Shown one piece after another: positions 10,621-21,884 of a stretch of 64,000 nucleotides of DNA. How positions within the stretch are numbered: the stretch's first letter is position 1; every line of letters starts with the position of its first letter. A program made the translations under genes and the position numbers. Source of the DNA: Stratiolaelaps scimitus (taxonomy: Eukaryota; Arthropoda; Arachnida; Mesostigmata; Laelapidae); assembly GCA_019614645.1 (NCBI GenBank), contig JABWDB010000047.1, positions 1,426,001 through 1,490,000 on the forward strand, written 5' to 3'. The notes under the pieces are model-generated. The model saw nothing but the letters and a program-made list of their open reading frames with translations. It was not told the DNA's origin and searched no databases.

Positions 10621-10766
10621 AGGTAAAGCTTTATTTGTTTATTAAAGGAACACTGCAATTTTTACAATGCATTGAAGTTCTCTTCCATGTCATCACCAGG
10701 TCGCGTGACTCGGACTAGGGGCCTCCGGCTTTCCACAGCCAGAGACTTCCCTACCGTCCAAGTCAT
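10621..10766 (-). mobile_element. Family-A SINE-like element
   Basis: Reading the minus strand, this has a tRNA-like 5' part (CTCTGGCTGTGGAAAGCCGG, with a decayed B-box) followed by a body ending GAACTTCAATGCATTGTAAA, then TTTAATAAACAAATAAAGC. It aligns along its length with 39614-39771 and 54901-55031, and its 3' end with 43170-43224. TATAAAA on each side may be a short target-site duplication. Confidence 0.72.
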
Positions 10767-11039
10767 ATAAAATTATGATCAACAATAAATTACCCGTGTA
10801 AGACATTCCATAACAAATGAACGAGACGGACAGCATATGTAGGTCCCTTTGAGAAGGTCATATCTGCTTATGCTTAAGGGAGCGACGATGGTTGTCATGA
10901 GAATCTTGGTTCCTTTTACTATCTTTAAATATTCTGAAGATATTCGTGGATAACAGTACAGTAGCATTGGCTACTTATTGATGACGCAAGGTTTCATCAA
11001 AGCGCGGGCAATTAGGGTTGAAATCGAGTGTTGCAAATC

Positions 11040-12990
11040 TAGAGGTGATTTCAACATGCATACTTTTTCCCTCAATTATTAGAGTTTTACCTACTTCTAT
11101 GCATTCAACAGACTAACTGATGGAGGACGTCTGCTATCGTCGTTTTGCTAAAAGTAGCAACAAAACAAAAATCCAAAATTAGGTATGGTGACGCAAATTG
11201 TCTAGTGTACCTCCATTGGCAAGGTCATGACAAGCACTGACGACAGTTTCGTGAATAGTCAACGCAAACGCGTTGATACTCATATTAATTGAGACTCGAC
11301 AATAACGCACACGATTAGTTCAAAGGTTGTGGCGGTTCAATGCAATAGATGTACAGATTTGATTCGGACATTTTAATTAAGGTCTCTCTACGCACTGTTA
11401 TTTTCTATGTTTCTATTTCGGCCCGTTGTTGTTCATTTTTGATGTTATTCCATTTCGATGTCGGTCCCATCCGGCGACTTTTCACGACGACGCTGCCTCC
11501 GCCTCCATCAGCGTCACCGCAAGCGGCCAGTCGTTATCAACGGCCAGCTATAGCCATCAGGTACACATTAGTTACACGCGCACACACACACACACACACA
11601 CACCCAATGCACGCAGGTAGGCACATCGATCGGCCGAGCGACACGCTCGTAGAATCAACATACGAACGCGAGCACAGAGACGCCACCGCCGAAGCAGCAG
11701 CAGCAGCAGCAGCAGAAGACAATTAGCTTCGTTTGTCTTCTTCATGCGATCTCTCGCTTCCTGCCTGCCTCATCATTTCGTGTGTCATGTCTTGCTTCTC
11801 TCGCTCGGTGCTGGCTATAGGTCGTTCTTCAAATCACCTCCGATGAGATGAGATACTGAGATAACCAGATCAACCACAGAACGATAGATAAGAGGCCTCG
11901 ATCGTCGACGGAGACAAAACTAGCGACCTAATCAAGACAGTCAGCCCTCGCTACTTGCTATGAGGGCTGATTATATTGTAGGTATTTATAGATCATGCAT
12001 GTACATGTAAATATTCACCTGCGTAATATTATGTGTACTGTTTTCGCAGACGTATACTGGGGTGAGCCTCCTGCACGTCCTGTACATTGTACTAATATAA
12101 TTAGTAACTAAGTTGAGTGAGTGTTCTGCTCAATGTAACCCTTGCGGGATAAGTAAACAAATCATGGCGCAACAACGGTACGTTGAGACGCCTCGCCCCC
12201 ATCTCATCGATAATTAAAGCAGTGAATCCCAATGTGAGATCCACGATATTTAGCTCATCCGCAGAAGTTAAGCTGACTTTTCAGTTCGGTGATTCAGGCG
12301 TAGCAACGAGAAGCATACTTCTCTCAAAGCAGATGTCAACTATTCGACCGACCCCGTATCTGGGCGACTGGTTCGATGACATAATATATATATATATATG
12401 AAAACTATCACCCAGCGGCGCTATCCGTTCACAATGCATTATTTAACTCTGGATCTATTGATATGCCTTCCAGCACATGGGAGTATAACACAACATTATA
12501 CGTACCATGCAGATTGATCTCACATTACCACAACGATAGCAACTCTGTCCTGCAAAATTGCCTCGAGTTGTGAAACCCTTAGAAGGACAGACAACAATAC
12601 TGTACGCTATTCGTTTCGACAAGGCTTATCCTTCGAAGATTAGTGTCATCATATTACACATCAGAATATATAATATTATTGTATTATTAGTATAATGGCA
12701 TATTAAAGCATTGATGATTGCAGCAATAGTCCTGCAGCAATCACGATCGGGACCCAGCGGCCGACGCCGCCAGACCTATATGCTAACAAGCCTTGCCAAA
12801 TATGAGCCTATTGATCGACACTTAACAGCCATGGACGCCCAGTGCTTCTTCATTCAATGTGTCGATATGCTCCACAGTATACAGGCAAACCGAACGCCAT
12901 TTAAGCTATATCTGCCTGATACTAATTTGGTTTGAACCGCTACCATTTATTTTTTTGCCTTATTTACTATCGCACGAATCCCTTATACGA
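11040..12990. other. Intronic or intergenic DNA with simple repeats
   Basis: A CA/GT microsatellite (11581-11603), a CAG run (11696-11713) and a short TA run (about 12382-12399) are present. Open frames at 11349-11726 (+) overlap these repeats and look compositional. The open frame at 12711-12935 (+) has no splice context. Confidence 0.45.
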
Positions 12991-13011
12991 CCTTTAGCAA
13001 ATTTTCTGCAT

Positions 13012-13141
13012 CGACCCACAATGAACATTTAAGGTCCACGGTATAGCTGCTTTCGACACCGCTTAATAAGACGGACCCCTTGAAATGCAAATGTGCAACG
13101 GTGGGGATCAAACCCGTGCATGTACGCGTCTCCTCCGACCG
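13012..13141 (-). mobile_element. Family-B SINE-like element, 3' end eroded
   Basis: On the minus strand it reads GCACGGGTTTGATCCCCACC (a B-box-like segment), then GCACATTTGCATTTCAAGG, GGTCCGTCTTATTAAGCGG and CCGTGGACCTTAAATGTT. It aligns with 17401-17580, 53750-53933 and 62926-63076. The usual 3' end (GTGAGTCAGCCCGG) is degraded. Confidence 0.75.
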
Positions 13142-14169
13142 CCTCTGTCTGTATCGTTCCGTTGCAAATTTCTGCCACCTTCTGCAATTATCTCATTGTA
13201 GTTAACTAGGTTCATTGTTCTTGCCATCGCGTACTTTAGTACGCTGTCTCTTGTCCCGCTCGAGTAATTGTTCCACTAATTTCGAGTAGGTTGCTGCGTG
13301 TAACCAATTACCCTGATTAAATCACTCCACTACTTCATTGGGGTCGTCCCGTTGAAGCAGTTATCATCCCGTTCCCCGTGTTAGTTAACCCTTCTCAGCG
13401 TTGCAATTAACCCGTTACCCTGCAACCGCTAACCTGTCACTCTACTGAAGTTATCTAATCTTCAAATTGCATGATTTGCGTGATCTCAACGAGAGTACCA
13501 ATTGTGCTCAATTAGTATAAATAATACACATCAACAGCTTTTGGGAAACACTCAAAGGCAGCTGTTGAGTTTGAATATCTTCCAAAATCTCAACCGTTGT
13601 CAAAATGGTGCTATTCAAACCAGGTTGTCCTTTTCCACCATCTTGGTCTCTCGTCGAACAGATCCTACGCAGGAGCTATCATAAGAATGGTTTGGCTGTT
13701 TTCGATATCATCGGCACAAACATGCGGAAGTTGTGTTATGTCAACAAAGCATTTTAAACAGCTCTAGCTTGCACAGAAATGAATATATACAATTAGTTAG
13801 ACTCGTTTTCGATATTGTCGCCACTTACAAAGAAACAAATAAGCGCAAACTATAATAATAATACTACTACTACTAATAATAATAATAACTAAATTTATAA
13901 ATATTAACTTCTTTGGCAAAAAGCCTTTGCATGCCTACGCACAAGTTTAACGCGGATTGGACTAGCGTGGTACATTGAGCATTATCCTCGAAGTGCGAAG
14001 TCTTCATTGTTGTGAAGGGTGGTCGCCTTGTCGAAGTTCTGACACTCACCAATTTGTTGTTAACTAAAACAAGGCTTCCCTCGGAGCAAAGTGCCGGCCT
14101 CGTCCTTTACTTCGTCTGCCCATATCTGACGGGCGATCGATGGGTTTCTACCCAAGTTCACTCTCTCAC

Positions 14170-14280
14170 CAAGCCGGCGATACTCATTTCCATTTGCCTT
14201 AGTAATGACGAACAGCAACTCATGTCGTGGAAGTGGTTTCGTGGCGAGGTTTCGATGCCTCGATCGCGATGGCAGGTGAC
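14170..14280 (-). CDS. Candidate internal exon, unknown protein
   Basis: Minus strand: acceptor GTTCATAG (AG at 14281-14282), with an upstream AACTAAG branch-like motif, and donor CTTG|GTGAGAG at 14169. They bound 111 nt open in two frames. One frame, entered with two leftover bases, gives a segment ending LLFVITKANGNEYRRL. The other, in phase 0, ends QMEMSIAGL. Neither shows strong codon bias and neither joins directly in phase to 10441-10600, so another exon would have to lie between if they share a gene. Unrecognised. Confidence 0.22.
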
Positions 14281-14699
14281 CTATGAACATCTGCTTAGTT
14301 TGGGCGCCGTCTGTCAGCACCCTGTGGCAGAAGCTCCATATTTGGCGCTCGCCTTTGTCGTTCGTGATCGATCGTCGATCACTGATAACCCGGCAACGCC
14401 AGGCAAGGCCATATACCTACAACAGTCAAAGGTATAAGATGTGGTATTATCATCCAATCATCTACCTGATAGAATCACTTTGTTAAATCCTGTGCCTCGT
14501 GCCAACTTATGACAATACATACGTTGAGGCTAATGTTTGTTTCGAAAGTTGAAATTATCGTTGTAGTGATACTGTTACGATAGAAGCATATGATCATTTT
14601 TGTTATGAGGGGACAGTTGGGCCCAACAAAATTTAGCAAAAAAAACATTATAATGTAACTACTGCTATATATTACTATGCCGTTGTCCAAATACGAAAT

Positions 14700-16900
14700 T
14701 TCACTTCTTGTATTATTGTGATGTTACAAATACATTCAAATGTATACAAACAAATACAATACTGCAATTCTGTTTACAAACCAAAATCTTTGTATATATA
14801 TATATATATGTATATAGGGTGCGTAGACCGAAATGATACACGTCTCAAATGGCAGCGCATTAGAACTGGGAGGTCTTAAATTTCAATTAGAGTGGCGTCA
14901 AATGCATAGCAGCCTTGAGCGGTTGTTATCATTCGATGGAAATCGTTAGGCATTGAATGTCATTCTGTTTTTTCACGATAAAAGCTAAGAGGAATGCTAG
15001 AAAACTGGCGAGAGATGAAAACCTCAGAGCGCAGTGTTCGAGTGCTATTGTATGTTCATCTGCACAGAAATGGCTATAAACAGCAGCAGAAATTTCGTAA
15101 CCTTGCAACGACAAAAACTAAAAGCACGTCACAACGAAACCTTCCTTTACCGGCGGAATGGCAGCGAACTGAGTTAGCTTAAGCGTTGAGCGACGAGACA
15201 CCACTTATGATCGAACACACGGTAACCAAAGCAAAAGATCGAGTGTGGCCAGAGGGTGTCCAGGACGACAATTTGGCATAATTAAGAGCCACTCGGACTC
15301 AATCTTAGTCATTGTTTAGGAAGGAATAACAGCTTCGGCGTACACTCCCGTCATGTTTGTCCCGCAAGACACTAGAGTGAATAGTGCCCTTTATCACCAA
15401 TTGGCTTCGGCGGGTTGCCTGATGCCTTGGGCACACGCCTATTTCGGGAACAGGCCGTGGATTTTTCAAGCATACCCAGCGCCTGATCACAGACCCAGAA
15501 TGGGCCCGGGTTAATTTCTTCAGGACAACGGCTCCCGTACTCGCCCAACCCCAACCTTAATCAACCTGATATGATATATATGTATTAGGTTGTATATATT
15601 AGGTTATATTGTATCTATGTGTGCATCTAATTTCTCGTTCCCCCAATTGTTACTACTAAATGTATAGCATTTGTTCCTCGTTTGGGCGGGTGTCATCGCA
15701 TTGATTGATACTGCTGTAGTTCGATGATCCTTCGCTTAACGATGTCGCACGGTGGCCTCTAGTCGAGCTGTCAGGGAAAGCGACCCTAATAGCTTTGAAT
15801 TGTTTTTATTGTTTTTCTACCTTCCTCCCTCTATCTTTATTTATCTTTTATTTGCTTCTATTCCTTTATTTCCTTCTGCTTTTTTGTCCTTTTGACACGA
15901 TGCTTAAGATCGGCCCAGCAACAGCGAGCTGGCTGGATCATCGTAAATCGTGGCCAGGCCAAATGATGCGAGCATCATATTAACGATATTAAACAATCTG
16001 AACAACACGAGACAAGATTGTACCTCAATTTGGTCACTGCTCAGACATAAACAATCGGAGAGAAACAGGGGAGGGCGGGAGAAGCACGGATAGAGCTTTT
16101 TTGGCTTTTTATAATAATATTTCACGGGACGACGCAGCTGTTGGTGGTAAAGTCAGCATCCGCCGACGCACCGTCCCTAAGTATTAGCAGCCCGCACACA
16201 GAGTATCCTATTAGAAATCGTCCGTTTTTATGTTGGCGAAACGCAACCAAGCTGCACGTGCGTTGCGCGGACTTAGGCTTCGATATTGAATTAGTGTTGG
16301 TTACGCTGATCGTGGGAAGGCTGGTTACTTCACTGTGCCGTCGAAGGCTCCCGTATCTACCCTGTATCGACGCTGTTTCCAACAACAAAAAAAAACTGCA
16401 CGCGCTCCGATCGGGAAGCCGTGCCAGCATGTTGTAATAACGTTCATATATTATGATAAGTCGGAACTACGACGTGCAGAGAAACGCGTGCAAATACACG
16501 CATGCATTGTATAATGTCTGTCGTATGCCCTTCGAATCGTGAGACAGACACGGGAAAATTGAAAGTCCTTCCGCGTGATACTGCGCCTCCATATCCGGTG
16601 CTGATGACCGCCGATTTCAATAAAAAAGCAATCGTCTAGCTTAGGCAATACAAGGTGATGGCTCGAATGCATCGAGAAAACGATCCGTCAGATGAGGGAC
16701 TTTCTGTTTTGGGAGCTGTGGTAGATCAGTCGATTTAATTCAGTCAATATTATGCTTAATAAGACGAATTTACCGGCCACACGAAACGAAGACACACATA
16801 TATATATATATATATACACATATATGGCGAGAGCTCTAGCGATTCATTCAATATGCTCGTCGTTACTGATGTAAGTGTATTTCAATATTTCACTGCTCCG
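14700..16900. other. Intronic or intergenic DNA
   Basis: The stretch has TA runs near 14793-14810 and 16797-16816 and a T-rich tract at 15800-15890. Opposed open frames at 16122-16437 lie on both strands over the same bases without splice support. Confidence 0.4.
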
Positions 16901-16949
16901 TTACAGGCTGCAGCCTGCTCTCGCTCTCAAAGTACGCCAGCTGGTCGAG

Positions 16950-17217
16950 TCAGCCGCCGTAGCGACAGATATCCAAATATCGGCTCTCGTCTTCGGCAAA
17001 AAGTAAACGCTGTATAAACACAAGTGTTGCCTCCCCGAGCAGCGGCAACCGTTCAACATCATGGTCCGCACAGTCTGCTGCTCGGCACAGATCGTACGAA
17101 ACTGCCAATCGAACATTTTGATATTGCATCCCCTCCTCTAAACCCGGTTCGAGCAAGCGACCTTTCACTAGCAGTGGCGGGCACCCGAGTCGAGTCCGTG
17201 GTCGACAACAATAATTC
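16950..17217 (-). CDS. Candidate terminal exon, unknown protein
   Basis: On the minus strand a clear acceptor, TACTCCTTTTAG, precedes an 88-codon open frame ending in TGA at 16950. It encodes NYCCRPRTRLGCPP, then GLEEGMQYQNVRLAVSYDL and ERLPLLGEATLVFIQRLLFA. The peptide looks protein-like, but purine-first codons are only about 45% and a plus-strand frame (17024-17290) covers half of it. No AATAAA is visible close downstream on the minus strand. Unrecognised. Confidence 0.25.
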
Positions 17218-17400
17218 TAAAAGGAGTACTACTATACAATCTATTTGTGAAAATACATATTGGTCGGTGGATTGTTCTCTAGAACGTTAGATGAACATAT
17301 ATTCGCTATGGAACATAAATAACTATGTATAATTTGCGAAACAAATAAGTATAATTAAGTTTAGAAGTCCCCCAGGTGTGGTAATCCATAGATGTGCCGA

Positions 17401-17580
17401 GCCCGGTGGCCCGGTCGCATATTCGTATGTGCCTTGCCATCGGAGGAGGCACGTAGATGCACGGGTTCGATTCCCACCATTGGACATTTGCATTTAAAGG
17501 GGTCCGCCATATGAAGCAATACCGGAAGCAGTTCTACCGTGGACGTTAAATGTTTATTATGAGTCAGGCCGGACAATTTA
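17401..17580 (+). mobile_element. Family-B SINE-like element, longest copy with tRNA-like head
   Basis: Starts GCCCGGTGGCCCGGTCGC (A-box-like). A B-box-like GGGTTCGATTCCCACC lies at 17463-17478, giving tRNA-like spacing. The tRNA-unrelated body runs GCATTTAAAGGGGTCCGCC, ATGAAGCAATACCGGAAGC, CCGTGGACGTTAAATGTTTA and ends GAGTCAGGCCGGACAATTTA. Four other copies lie in the window. This organisation is that of a pol III-transcribed, tRNA-derived SINE. Confidence 0.82.
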
Positions 17581-17672
17581 CTTTATATATGGTAATAGGT
17601 GCTCATAGTGCAAGAGGAACGTATTGGCCTATCCAATGCGTGTAAATTTTCGTTGCTCACAGCCAACAAGCT

Positions 17673-17696
17673 GTATATATATATATATATATATAT
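17673..17696. repeat. TA dinucleotide microsatellite
   Basis: Uninterrupted TA run. A second, shorter run follows an A-tract at 17870-17900. Confidence 0.9.
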
Positions 17697-18539
17697 GTAT
17701 TCCATTTCTATTCCCACGTCTTATGTAATATCGTTTCACATAGATCGAGCGAATACATGTAGCAACAGGCGAACAAACGTTTGTAACTTGTTGTGGTGTG
17801 GACTAGAATATATAGTCTTGATTTAATTCAAATATAGTTCGGCTATAGGGAAACAGCTGAGGGCCAGCTCGAAAAAAAAAAAAAATATATATATATATAT
17901 AGTTCGGCTAAACAATTTTCATTGAAGGATGATATCGATTCTATAATCAGCGACGCCATGTTTTAGCGTCACGTACAAATAAATGGCTTTATCGTGCATT
18001 CGATCGCATTGAAACGGTTCCACAAAAAGAACGGCTCGATTATTAACTCAGGCAGCGTTCGGCTCGTGGGCGTGTCTGCTATTTTAGGAGCCACGTCCCA
18101 AGGGTCAAATATATCAAAGTCCTCCACACCGTGCTCTGTTCCTAGTATGGTTGCATGTAATAATACCGCTAGTACAGCACAGGACACCACGCGCAGACGC
18201 ATATAGAAAGTATGGCACCGGCCTGAGGCTGCCTCAAGCAACAGCTAATATTCAAAGGCCAGTTACTATTATCGGAAAAGGAAAACCCGTTCTGTATATA
18301 TATATATATACATTCGGGTGTATTCGCAGCTCATGGATTTGCGTGGTGCTCGAGGAACAAGCGGGTTTCTCATCGAATTATTGGGAAAGAGGTCATCTCG
18401 AAGAAAGTACATAGATTGGCTGTAATATTATGTTTACCTGTATGCTCGTGCATGCCCAACATGAGGTGGATAGACATTTCTACTAACCATTTACAATATT
18501 TGATTTTCAGCGAGTTCCAAGCTGCATGAACTACTTTCA

Positions 18540-18788
18540 CTAAGCGAAAGTCCATATAAGATCTCGACGACTAGGTGGTTTGTAGTAAGCTCTCCATGCG
18601 GCTCGCCTTCCCTTGAATCCCACGTCTGCAGTAGTACCTACTACTGCAAGTTTATGTGATCTGCAACTTGCTGCGGGTCCCGCTACTGTCTCCATTTCAC
18701 TTGATCTCAGGATGTTGCAAGCGGTCTCTGTTTTTCCTTGTGATACCGAAAGGGTGGGTGCTCCACACCCTCTCCAACTACCTGCCTG
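18540..18788 (-). CDS. Candidate terminal exon, unknown protein
   Basis: The minus strand has an open frame of about 82 codons ending in TAG at 18540. It encodes GAPTLSVSQGKTETACNIL, then LAVVGTTADVGFKGRRAAWR and finally YYKPPSRRDLIWTFA. About 66% of codons begin with a purine, one of the strongest coding-like biases in the window. A possible acceptor is CTGTGCAG at about 18786. It overlaps a second open frame (18707-19057, ATG-initiated, with a possible CAG|GTAGTT donor), so the exact join is unclear. The exon at 19809-20111, 1 kb upstream on the same strand, is a likely partner. No known domain was recognised. Confidence 0.42.
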   Translation of the reverse strand, partial: QAGSWRGCGAPTLSVSQGKTETACNILRSSEMETVAGPAASCRSHKLAVVGTTADVGFKGRRAAWRAYYKPPSRRDLIWTFA

Positions 18789-19057
18789 CACAGCTTGATC
18801 TCTCGTTCCGCCACTGCTGCTGCCGTCACTGGTGCCACCGCCACCGCCACCGCCGTTGCCCTCTGCCGATATCCAACTTGCACCGACTTGCGCAGGATGC
18901 GAATCCGATGGGGTGACGCCAATGAGGAGCGAACGCAGCTAGGAAGAGAACGAAAGTATACAACTGGAAGTGCTGCTCCCTCGACGTCTGGGACGACGAC
19001 CCGAACGAGTCCCAGACGAACGAAAGGCTCTGGAGTGACTAGGCTGCTGAGTGTCAT
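18707..19057 (-). CDS. Candidate ATG-initiated open frame, unknown protein
   Basis: The 116-codon minus-strand frame starts at ATG with MTLSSLVTPEPFVRLGLV, followed by an Ala/Val repeat-like stretch (TAVAVAVAPVTAAAVAERE) encoded by GGCGGTG repeats. A good donor-like GGCAG|GTAGTT falls inside it near 18786, so only the first part may be coding. It may be an alternative reading of the gene that includes 18540-18788. Confidence 0.25.
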   Translation of the reverse strand: MTLSSLVTPEPFVRLGLVRVVVPDVEGAALPVVYFRSLPSCVRSSLASPHRIRILRKSVQVGYRQRATAVAVAVAPVTAAAVAEREIKLCRQVVGEGVEHPPFRYHKEKQRPLATS

Positions 19058-19808
19058 CTACGATATAGGAGCTATAGCTAGCAGTTAGCTACATATGTAG
19101 CCACAACTATCGCTGCTGCTGCTTCTGCTGTGAGATGGCTATGAGATGGTCCATGCCGGAGGCAGTGGCATTCGCCGTTTCTCGGATGCCATTCGAGATT
19201 CTACGAGCGGGCCAGAGGGCCGCGAAAAGGAGCATTGCAACGATACAACGCGACGTACGTGGTCGTTCCGATAACGAGCTACCAGCTAGCAACACATAGC
19301 TGGTAGGGTAGTGTAGAATAAGTAGGCGAATAGAGCACGACAGATCGCGAGAGAGAAATGAAGGGAGAGGCAACCAAGCAAGTAGGAGTCGAGACAAGAG
19401 GAGGTAAGAAGAGCCCAACGAAGAAAACGAGAGACTAGGCAGATTGGCAGGAGTAGGGGGCGAACATATCCTCCGATGGTTCAGAGGAAAGGGTCTCTCT
19501 CTCTCGCTGTCTCTCTGGCGCTCGCCCTGTCTGTCCGGGGCAGGCAGAGAATAACTCTGACGGTTGGTGGCGCCGACCATAGTACCAGTCGTGGTGGTGG
19601 TTGCGCTGTGATGGCGCTTCTGCTCCCTGAGGATAACGGAGAGGGGAGTCGGAGCCGAAGCCGGGGATAGCGGATGGCAATATGGGGTTCCGCTACTGCT
19701 CCTGCTGCTACCGAAAACGGCTGGGGGTTGAGGACGGCAGACGGGGATTGGGATTCGATGGGACGAGGCGAGACGAAACGCGACTACGAATCCTGTATCC
19801 TCCCTTAC

Positions 19809-20111
19809 TCTTTCCGCCTCCTGGTGCTGTATCTTTCTCCTGTTGCTGGGTAGACTGTACAGCCGCCGTCGCCGTTGCTGCAGCCGCAGGGGACGGGTTG
19901 CAGCAGCTGCTGATGGCTCGGATGCAGAACCAGCGGCGGCAGCCGCTGCCGGCGAATTTCGTTGCCAGGAGAATACCTCCTCCAGCTTCCTGCCGGATAA
20001 TCGGAATCTTCTGGCGATGTCGTCGGCCGCAGTGGCCCTGCCATCGTTCCAACTCTCATTGCTGCCGCTGTTGTCCTCGTTGTTCTTGTCGAACTCGTGC
20101 TTTGCAGACCC
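19809..20111 (-). CDS. Candidate internal exon, acidic then Ala/Arg-rich protein
   Basis: The minus-strand frame is open for 303 nt, exactly 101 codons in phase 0 at both ends. It runs from an acceptor TTGAAACAG (20114-20112) to a donor AAAGA|GTAAGG (19808-19803). The N-terminal part is acidic and Asn/Ser-rich, then ADDIARRFRLSGRKLEEVF, then poly-Ala and an Arg-rich segment (RLQQRRRRLYSLPSNRRK). Over the first 51 codons about 75% begin with a purine, strong coding evidence. The frame stays open beyond the donor to 19107 (about 337 codons in all) through a C/T-rich region, which I attribute mainly to composition. Not recognised; possibly nuclear from its basic character. Confidence 0.45.
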
Positions 20112-21308
20112 CTGTTTCAAGGGCTATGTGATGATTCATCTGTTTTGTCGCTTCATTGCCACGCACGACTGCTCTGGTCTCGTGAACGCCTCCCCCAAAT
20201 CCAACGCCAAGAAATGTCTGGCCGGCGAACGAAAGTTTGGTTTTCACACGCGGCTGGCCGCACCGACCTGTAATAGCATACGTGTAAATATAGTATGCAA
20301 GCAGCTACTGGTTCTGAGAAATAGGCCCGTTTGCCATAACGACCAGCGACAGGGCAGAGGGAGGACCGCCATGCACGTGCAGGTAAACGATAGACCTCGA
20401 TACTTTAGTTTTGTCATAGATTCTCGCGTGCTCGGAAATTATCACAATATATGTTTCGGCCCTTTGGTAGCAGATGCTGCGTAAGCTAAAACTCAACAAA
20501 AAAAGACAAAAGCAGCTCCGTGTCGTGTCGCTAGTGTAACGTTCAACTTTATTAATAAGGTGTTGCTTCAGCCGAGAGAGGACTATAATGTTTCAACATC
20601 TCACTGTTGAAGTGTAGTTTGCGTACACTTCGATGTTCTCTGGGGCAAAATAAAAATCATAATGGAAAGGTTGCCCGAAAGGGTTAACCTGATCGACCCT
20701 TAAAGTTGTCTACCGATGAGATACAAGGGCACACGAAACGCGGAACGGCGACGTATGTGCAAGCAAACTACAAGAGCTATACATAGATGGGCGTGCGTGA
20801 CGCCGCAGACCAGGACAACGGGTGCAAGGAAAGCTCCAGCAGAGCTCTCCTGTAATCTATCCGTTCGTTTAACCATGTTTACACATTAGACAACTTTAAC
20901 CGTTGACTACATTTGAAATAAAAACTATCGAGGACGATTACCCTGACGCTGGTCAATACGAGGGTGTATTCACAGTCATATCATAGATCACGATATAACA
21001 CTCTGAAACCGGCTAGTATTATTAGCCACTTTCGGATTCGTACGATCTCTCCTGGAACAAACAAGAATAGAGAAACTCCGACAGAAAGTGCAACGCCTTA
21101 TGTAACACATATGTTTTACAAATAGGAAGATCTACCTTAGGGGGGAATTTCGACCGGGTACAATTTGGAGTAACAACGACGTGCCATTGTCAAATGGGAT
21201 TGTCCGTGTCAAGCGCTTCAGCTCATGTCGAACGAACCTGAATTATTCTATACGTCAATGTGAAATGTTGTTATTTTTTATTCATTTGCTTCAAGCATGC
21301 CTCTCTAA

Positions 21309-21361
21309 CCAATCAGCATTTTTCCCTGTCAGATTCTCACTGATTGGACGTCCCATATAAA
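21309..21361 (+). promoter_or_regulatory. Core promoter: CCAAT box, inverted CCAAT box and TATA box
   Basis: CCAATCAG at 21309-21316, its inverse TGATTGG at 21341-21347, and TATAAATT at 21356-21363 are arranged in the order of a classical pol II promoter. Transcription would start about 25-30 bp after the TATA box, near 21384-21390. The first ATG downstream, at 21420, has G at -3 and opens a 106-codon frame. The combination is unlikely by chance and makes this the best-supported transcription start in the window. Confidence 0.6.
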
Positions 21362-21419
21362 TTTCAGTGTGGCCTCATACCCACATCCCTCTGCTCCATA
21401 TACTTCGACCCCAGCAGCG

Positions 21420-21740
21420 ATGAGTTCGATGCTGCCTCCCGTCCGCAAAGGACATCAACGCCGAGACTCGTTCATTCCTTCGTTAGAAGAATGTCACGAT
21501 GACAACGGGTCGGGTGCGCGAGCCGCTCGACGCGGCATCAGTGAGGACGGATTCTCTCAAAATGTCGTAGTCGATGGAGGCGGCGGCGGCGACGGGGGGG
21601 GGGTCAGATATATGGAACAGGAAGGATGCCTCAGTTCAGAGGGCTTCTCGAAACGAAATATAATACTAGACGTTCGAGGGAACGGGGCGCTCAATGGGGC
21701 TTGTGCCTCGAGAGTGAAATTAATTTTGACAATTTTATAA
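21420..21740 (+). CDS. Candidate first coding exon or short gene behind the TATA promoter
   Basis: ATG at 21420 lies about 60 bp after the TATA box. The 106-codon frame begins MSSMLPPVRKGHQRRDSFIP, continues SLEECHDDNGSGARAARRG and has a Gly/Asp run (residues about 59-67) encoded by a GGC/GGG tract. About 60% of codons start with a purine up to that run. Beyond about residue 70 the reading looks less coding, and splicing out of the frame is possible, although no strong GTAAGT-type donor was seen. No signal peptide or known domain was recognised. A G-run at 21595-21602 could hide a frameshift. Confidence 0.42.
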   Translation: MSSMLPPVRKGHQRRDSFIPSLEECHDDNGSGARAARRGISEDGFSQNVVVDGGGGGDGGGVRYMEQEGCLSSEGFSKRNIILDVRGNGALNGACASRVKLILTIL

Positions 21741-21884
21741 ACAATCGGACTTCTCGATCCGGACGCCTCCGCCAGCTAGCACTCGCCGGCGGGGCTTTCC
21801 CGCTGATGTCGGCTCTCGTTCATCTTCGAGGCGAAGTGGACAAGGACAGGCTCGGAAGGAGCCAGCAGGAGCAAGCAGGGAAAA

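Noticed and set aside
18627..18646. 20-bp inverted repeat GCAGTAGTACCTACTACTGC, sharing 14 bp with 57519-57532
   Set aside because: 9-bp arms and a shared 14-mer are both expected by chance in a window of this size.
19107..19808. Left part of a 337-codon minus-strand open frame
   Set aside because: After the GTAAGG donor at 19808 the minus-strand sequence becomes rich in C and T and loses coding-like bias; composition explains the absence of stops.
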